Positions 59,695 through 64,000 of a DNA stretch of 64,000 nt are shown here, one piece after another. Where the stretch lies: assembly GCA_009760855.2 (NCBI GenBank), contig WPIO01000006.1, forward strand, positions 494,001-558,000, given 5' to 3'. Position numbers and translations under genes: made by a program. This DNA comes from Cristatella mucedo. Lineage: Eukaryota > Bryozoa > Phylactolaemata > Cristatellidae. The notes below the pieces were generated by a model. That model did no database searches. It was not told the origin of the DNA and worked only from the letters and a program-made list of their open reading frames with translations. Positions within the stretch are counted from its first letter, which is position 1. The number at the start of each line of letters is the position of its first letter.

Positions 59695-60925
59695 AGTAAG
59701 GGTTTGTAATCTTCATAAGTTTCAAGATTTTCAATCTGTTCACCCGCAGATGAAGCAAAGCTTGGCGAGCGAAGTGGGGCACGGGAGAACTGGCCAATTT
59801 TTCCGGGAAGGAATTTATTAAAGATTGGGCAGTCATTTTGACGGACGGACGGTAAGTGCTTGTGTATTGATGCCTTTTAAGCCGGCGGCTAATGCACCAT
59901 CCCAGTGGATAGGCTCAGGGCAATGCAATGACAATGCCAATATTAAAAAGAATTGATAGACTGCCTTGCTAGAGTGATAGTCCGTTCTTGATCCCTCAAA
60001 ATATTATATGCACGCAGCGACCAAACGTGTAATTTGAGTGATAACCACGTGGTAAGACTGCAGAGCAGCTTAGGGGCTGAATTACACCGACTTATTGTAC
60101 TCCAACTAAAATTATCATTTAGATTAATTCTTTACAGGTCCGTTATCCTCACGCTCGGTTTTGATCTATTGCTTCAATTAGCGATCACTGAGCTTATTTG
60201 AGGTGCATGACGACAATCACTAACGGTTACTCTTGTCTCGATAGCAGTATAGAGGCTGAAATATCAACACATTTTAAGTTTCTAATGTACTGCTCACGGA
60301 AAATCCGACGTTAATTCTACGTTAGAGTAGAGGATGCTTTGTTAAATCGATCCAACGAAGGACAATAGTTTAAATTACTAGGCTAAGAAAATGTAAACGA
60401 CGAAGATCAACAAGTGCCGTGTAAAAAGTAATTAGTAACAGCCCAGTAGTCGCTTAAAGTATTAGAAATGAATGATAGGATGCTGATAAGATAATCGGAA
60501 CCTGAAGGTATGGACCACCAACTGGAGCAACTACGTGGCTCGCGTGTATACGGATCCTTATACTTGCATCGCATTGCCAAATCGTCTATTTAATTAGTCA
60601 CAGTATACTGCGAAACGCACACTCTAACAATAGTTTTCACTAACTATTGACCAAGTTGAAATGGGGTGTAATGAATGCCATTGAGATGAAGAGGCGCAAA
60701 CTGTTGCTGCTGGACATCAACCGGTAGAACTTCATTAAATGTTCAGCACAAGAATTAGGTGCCCCCTCGTTCAGCGATACACAGTACGACAGCTTGCTAA
60801 GGCTGCTCACATCACGAATGGTTCCACGATGGGAAGTGAGACTGACAACAATTTTCCGAAGGACCTGGAAGTTTTCTAGAATTCCCGAATAACAAACTCA
60901 CCTATAGCAGGACGGGACGTCTTCT
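59695..60925. other. no gene recognised
   Basis: About 1.2 kb of unassigned, probably old repeat-derived sequence. Frames are short and broken. Confidence 0.4.
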
Positions 60926-60929
60926 TTAA

Positions 60930-61258
60930 CGGCGTTCTTACTTGACCACACTAAAAAAAGCAACTGAAACGCATATGTTTATTAAGCATTTAGTGGGTCC
61001 ATGCGATTCGTCCTTTAAATGCTTATGCTTAGGCTTATGATTACTGACACTGTGCATGCTGACAATAACCATAATTTCATGCTGAACCTTTGCTTGTCAG
61101 CCCTCACCATGTTTATTTTCATTGAGCATGCTATCACCAACCATTCAATAGTGCTTCTTTTTCGGAAAATATAAAGAGCCTAGAAAGAGATTGAGTTTCT
61201 CTGAGGGTGCTATATCAAACGTATTATTATTACTATTATTACATTATTATTATTATTT
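60930..61258 (+). mobile_element. LINE-A copy, short 3' end
   Basis: Plus strand from the LTTLKKATETHMFIKHLVG-like end of the coding region through CTGACACTGTGCATGCTGAC to the stem-loop (AGAGCCTAGAAAGAGATTGA) and an ATT-rich end at 61222-61256. Confidence 0.75.
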
Positions 61259-61349
61259 GTCATCCTTAAAAGAACGAAGTGGTTAGAGAATCACTTCTCT
61301 TTCCAAGAAATTTACACATGCGTGCGTGCAAATATGTCAATTGGTTAGA

Positions 61350-61357
61350 CATACACA

Positions 61358-61402
<45 letters not shown>
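61350..61402. repeat. (AC)n microsatellite inside LINE-A
   Basis: A pure AC array directly followed by AGTGTCAGTAAGCATGAGCA, which corresponds to the CACAGTGTCAGCACGCATAAGC motif of other LINE-A copies. The array therefore grew from the short CACAC seed in the element. Confidence 0.85.
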
Positions 61403-61405
<3 letters not shown>

Positions 61406-61954
61406 GTCAGTAAGCATGAGCACACAAAGAAGAATGTAACACGACCAAGCAAACTTTGTAAATAACAGGTTAGCTTTTAGTTTCTTTATAAATTTCGTAG
61501 TCAAGTAACGTTGTGAAATCAGTCGCGAGTGAGTGCCGGATTTAGAAGCTTAGCAACTAAAGGCTATGTATCCAAAAAGTTTGAGATGGGTTCCATGCTC
61601 AGCTAAACGACAAAGTCCGAAGATTGGTTGTTACGATGCTCAGCCTAATTAAAAATAGTTCGGACAAATAGGCTGTGGCAAGAGAATGAAGGTACCTAAA
61701 AGTGAAAGGCGAAACCTTGAAGTCAATACGTTAATTGATGCCGAGCCCGTGCATGTCAGTGTTACGAAGTGACGATTGCCACCAGGTTTTTGCCCTTACT
61801 GTCGGCACCCTATAGCACAGGCCAGAAGAAGTACCATTGGTGAGTAGCAACAGTCGATTAAGGATGTCATAAATGCGAGGAGAAACTGGTATGTGGTGTG
61901 CCTGTCAAAGCAGGAGTGAATTTCTGCAATATAATGTAGCTGCCTCTGGTCTTA

Positions 61955-62110
61955 ACCCATGGGGTAAGGTGGCTCTTTACGAACCAGGTCGTGGTTTCAA
62001 GTCCTGCAATGGGCGATTCTTTATTGGCCAATGCAAGCCGTGGTAGGTGACAGCCATTAAGGCTCCTTTGCCGCTCTGCAAATGCGCCTGTTAGAACAGC
62101 CTTTTTAATT
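61955..62110 (+). repeat. SINE-B copy nested in LINE-A
   Basis: Plus strand: ACCCATGGGGTAAGGTGGCT, CAGGTCGTGGTTTCAAGTCC, GGCGATTCTTTATTGGCCAA, AGCCATTAAGGCTCCTTTGC and the end AAATGCGCCTGTTAGAACAG. Complete but mutated. Confidence 0.78.
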
Positions 62111-62479
62111 TAGCTGAAAGTATGCAGACCCGACTGTGGAGATGATGCGGTCATCTATTGTAAGATTTTATTTGGAGCAGGCCGCTTAAACTGAATTCAG
62201 ATGCTACTCGAGATGTTGTAGCTGTACCTATTTCGACCACTAAGTTTTCTTATTTTTAATAATTAGGTTCGCCCATTCAACTTGAGAAAGATTAATCCCA
62301 ACAGCAGCGTCAAATGTTTCAGTTTACAGTTTTCAGTTAACAGTTTCAGCAAATGAGTTGACAGAGGTCAACTAGCCCTAAGGCTTGAAGAGATCAAAGA
62401 CGCACACAGCTTGGGATCACCTAAGTAAACACTAAAGCCTTGATTGAACTTGGCCATTACATCAACAAAAGGTGCACTT

Positions 62480-62830
62480 GTATGTACGTATGCATGTATC
62501 TCATTCTGTAACTCCACAAAGCCGCAAAAACTACGTGGGTGTTACGAAGGAGAATTATGTGTAGCCCACTCACACCCTAAGCGGGTTTCGGTACGTATTC
62601 GGTAGCCAACGGACTTCATCTCACGCAACAAAGAGAAACTGGGAAGCATAGTAGAGTCAGGAAAGCAGTTGAGGCAATGAGTAGCATGGTAGTAGCAGCT
62701 CAGGGCGGCTGGAAATAATGTGCCTGAGTCAGAAGCACGAGAGCGGTTGTCGTTGCGTAAGAATTGTGGAGCGAGATTCAAAGTCTAGGACCTGCAGAGC
62801 TAAAGCTTCATTATCACAGTCAACCTAAAC
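62480..62830 (-). mobile_element. LINE-B copy, 3' end with ATAC-type tail
   Basis: Minus strand: coding end with PQFLRNDNRSRASDSGTLF, the ancestral-looking GAGA seed (AACAAAGAGAAACTGGGAAG), the 3' non-coding motif GTTGGCTACCGAATACGTAC, and the end GTGGAGTTACAGAATGAGAT followed by ACATGCATACGTACATAC. This gives the best view of the LINE-B terminus. Confidence 0.75.
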
Positions 62831-62959
62831 AACTTTCAAAGGACATATTTGGCGGTATGCGACGGTATTCAAAAATAACCTAACAAAAAATGGGCATTGC
62901 AAGCATATTTAAAGTTGAATGTGTCAGAAATTTTGGTTTACTTTTTAAATTAGCTTCAC
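62831..62959. other. no gene recognised
   Basis: Short AT-rich spacer. Confidence 0.35.
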
Positions 62960-63625
62960 AGCCAATCCTGCCTTTTCAGCAACGGAGAATTTCACAAAGT
63001 AGGGCCAGCTTAGAAATGGCAGGGTTATCCAACAGGGCAATGCATTTGTGACACAACTTCTTGATTTCTGTAATTCACTACTCATTGGTTATATGCGCCT
63101 ATGCAATAAAGTGTCTTCAGTTGGTATAAACTCTGCAGCTAGACTTGGCGGATGGGAACGTCGCAATTTCCAGATTATGTAATTTCTCATGGGTAATTTC
63201 TGAGTACCTAGCAGGAGTACCGACTTCAAGGTTTCCTCGCTTACCTTTAGGTTACTACTTCCAAAATAGGCTGGGCATCTTAACACTCGCCCATCTGGAT
63301 CAAGCCGTTTAGCTATGCCTCTAACCAACCTCAAATCTTTCTGAGACAAAATGCGCCATGCCTTTAGCTCGTATGCTCCTAATGCCTGAAACTCATTTAT
63401 AACTGATGTTGTGATATACCTTGCATTGTCGGTGTTATTTCAAAAAGCTAAAATTTCAATTGCTCCTTACGGAATACGGGTCGGTGTGAATGCTACGGTG
63501 TCTATTTATGCGTGCTGACTATATGCACGCTACCACTAACCAATAGTCTGGTTCATTTTTAGCATCTGTAAAGTGCCTAGAAAGAAGATAATAAATTATC
63601 TTAAGGAGCTGTATACATCTCTTTA
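62960..63625 (+). mobile_element. LINE-A copy, decayed 3' part
   Basis: Plus strand from the LDFCNSLLIGYMRLCNK-like segment near 63063 through NLKSF.DKMRHAFSSYAPNA near 63330 to a mutated stem-loop (TAAAGTGCCTAGAAAGAAGA) near 63570 and a TTATATTATC end. Confidence 0.65.
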
Positions 63626-64000
63626 TATTATCATTGGATAGTATTCTGCTGCCTGAACAATGGTTTGAGTACCCACAGCTGACGCTTATGCATTAGCCGG
63701 CAAGAAATAGTTTCGGAAGAACTTGGCATGTGACAATATTAATAAATGATAACAATACATCTGTTGCATGAAACTCTAAGAAAACCGAAACATTTCCCGG
63801 TTGCCTGGTTGGTCAAGACGAGCAGCAATTTCATGACACAGTCGCAAAAAGAATTCACTCGGACAGCACGAAGACTGTGCTGAGTAGCTTTGAAGGCTTT
63901 CAGCTTTTTCTACATGTAGTCGAATTAGGCGACGACATGCTCTCAGTCGGCAGCAATTTCCATGTATTTGGAGCCTGGAGGGAGCAGCACAAACGTATTT
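63626..64000. other. no gene recognised
   Basis: The last 375 bp show no repeat family or exon that I can support. Confidence 0.4.

Larger units (their letters stand above)
61260..62475 (-). mobile_element. LINE-A copy, decayed, with AC array and nested SINE-B
   Basis: Minus-strand tail remnants at 61260-61330, an (AC)n array at 61350-61402 where other copies read a GCATGCACAGTGTCAGC region, coding remnants 61410-61950, SINE-B, then the region equivalent to YFQLN and FHFYADD up to about 62475 (VMAKFNQGFSVYLGDPKLCA-like). It is then interrupted by LINE-B. Confidence 0.65.

Overview
This window looks like a piece of an invertebrate animal nuclear genome. It has spliced exons with GT/AG borders, extracellular domains carried on phase 1-1 exons, L2/CR1-like non-LTR retrotransposons with (ATT)n tails, tRNA-derived SINEs, a hAT DNA transposon and very dense microsatellites. 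There is no operon, ribosome-binding site or compact gene array. I cannot name the phylum from sequence alone; a lophotrochozoan is plausible but unproven.

Host genes are sparse and all on the minus strand. Gene A: a CUB-like exon (47693-48079), a transmembrane exon (39252-39339), a terminal cytoplasmic exon (36292-36373) and an AATAAA signal 17 nt after the stop codon. The phases are compatible throughout (phase 1 into the transmembrane exon, phase 2 from it into the tail). Two further phase 1-1 tracts upstream (48366-48521, 52328-52429) may belong to it. Gene B, downstream: a SUEL-type (rhamnose-binding-like) lectin exon (6430-6771), a possible short exon (1737-1856) and a second CUB-like exon (588-1016), continuing off the left edge. 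The two CUB-like exons share an unusual layout, so A and B may be tandem, exon-shuffled cell-surface or secreted adhesion/recognition genes.

The rest is mostly repeats. LINE-A (L2/CR1-like) occurs about 20 times in both orientations, nearly always 5'-truncated, ending in a conserved GC-rich stem-loop and (ATT)n. SINE-A (tRNA-like head) has the same stem-loop tail as LINE-A, the signature of a SINE mobilised by its partner LINE. SINE-B, a second tRNA-derived family with a different tail, is repeatedly nested in LINE-A. LINE-B is a second CR1/L2-like family on the minus strand. A near-complete autonomous hAT element (48620-51828) sits in a TA microsatellite within the presumed intron region of gene A. 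A hAT deletion derivative lies at 55220-56350. A small LTR element with a primer-binding site but no room for genes (TRIM-like) lies at 42546-43385.

Four GC/CpG-rich stretches (about 12.8-14.36, 15.4-15.98, 24.2-27.3 and 42.55-43.4 kb) stand out from the AT-richer repeat background. The last is the LTR element; the others may be promoter-type CpG islands, but no gene start could be tied to them. Two adjacent perfect palindromes at 14945-15360 are the most striking structural feature.
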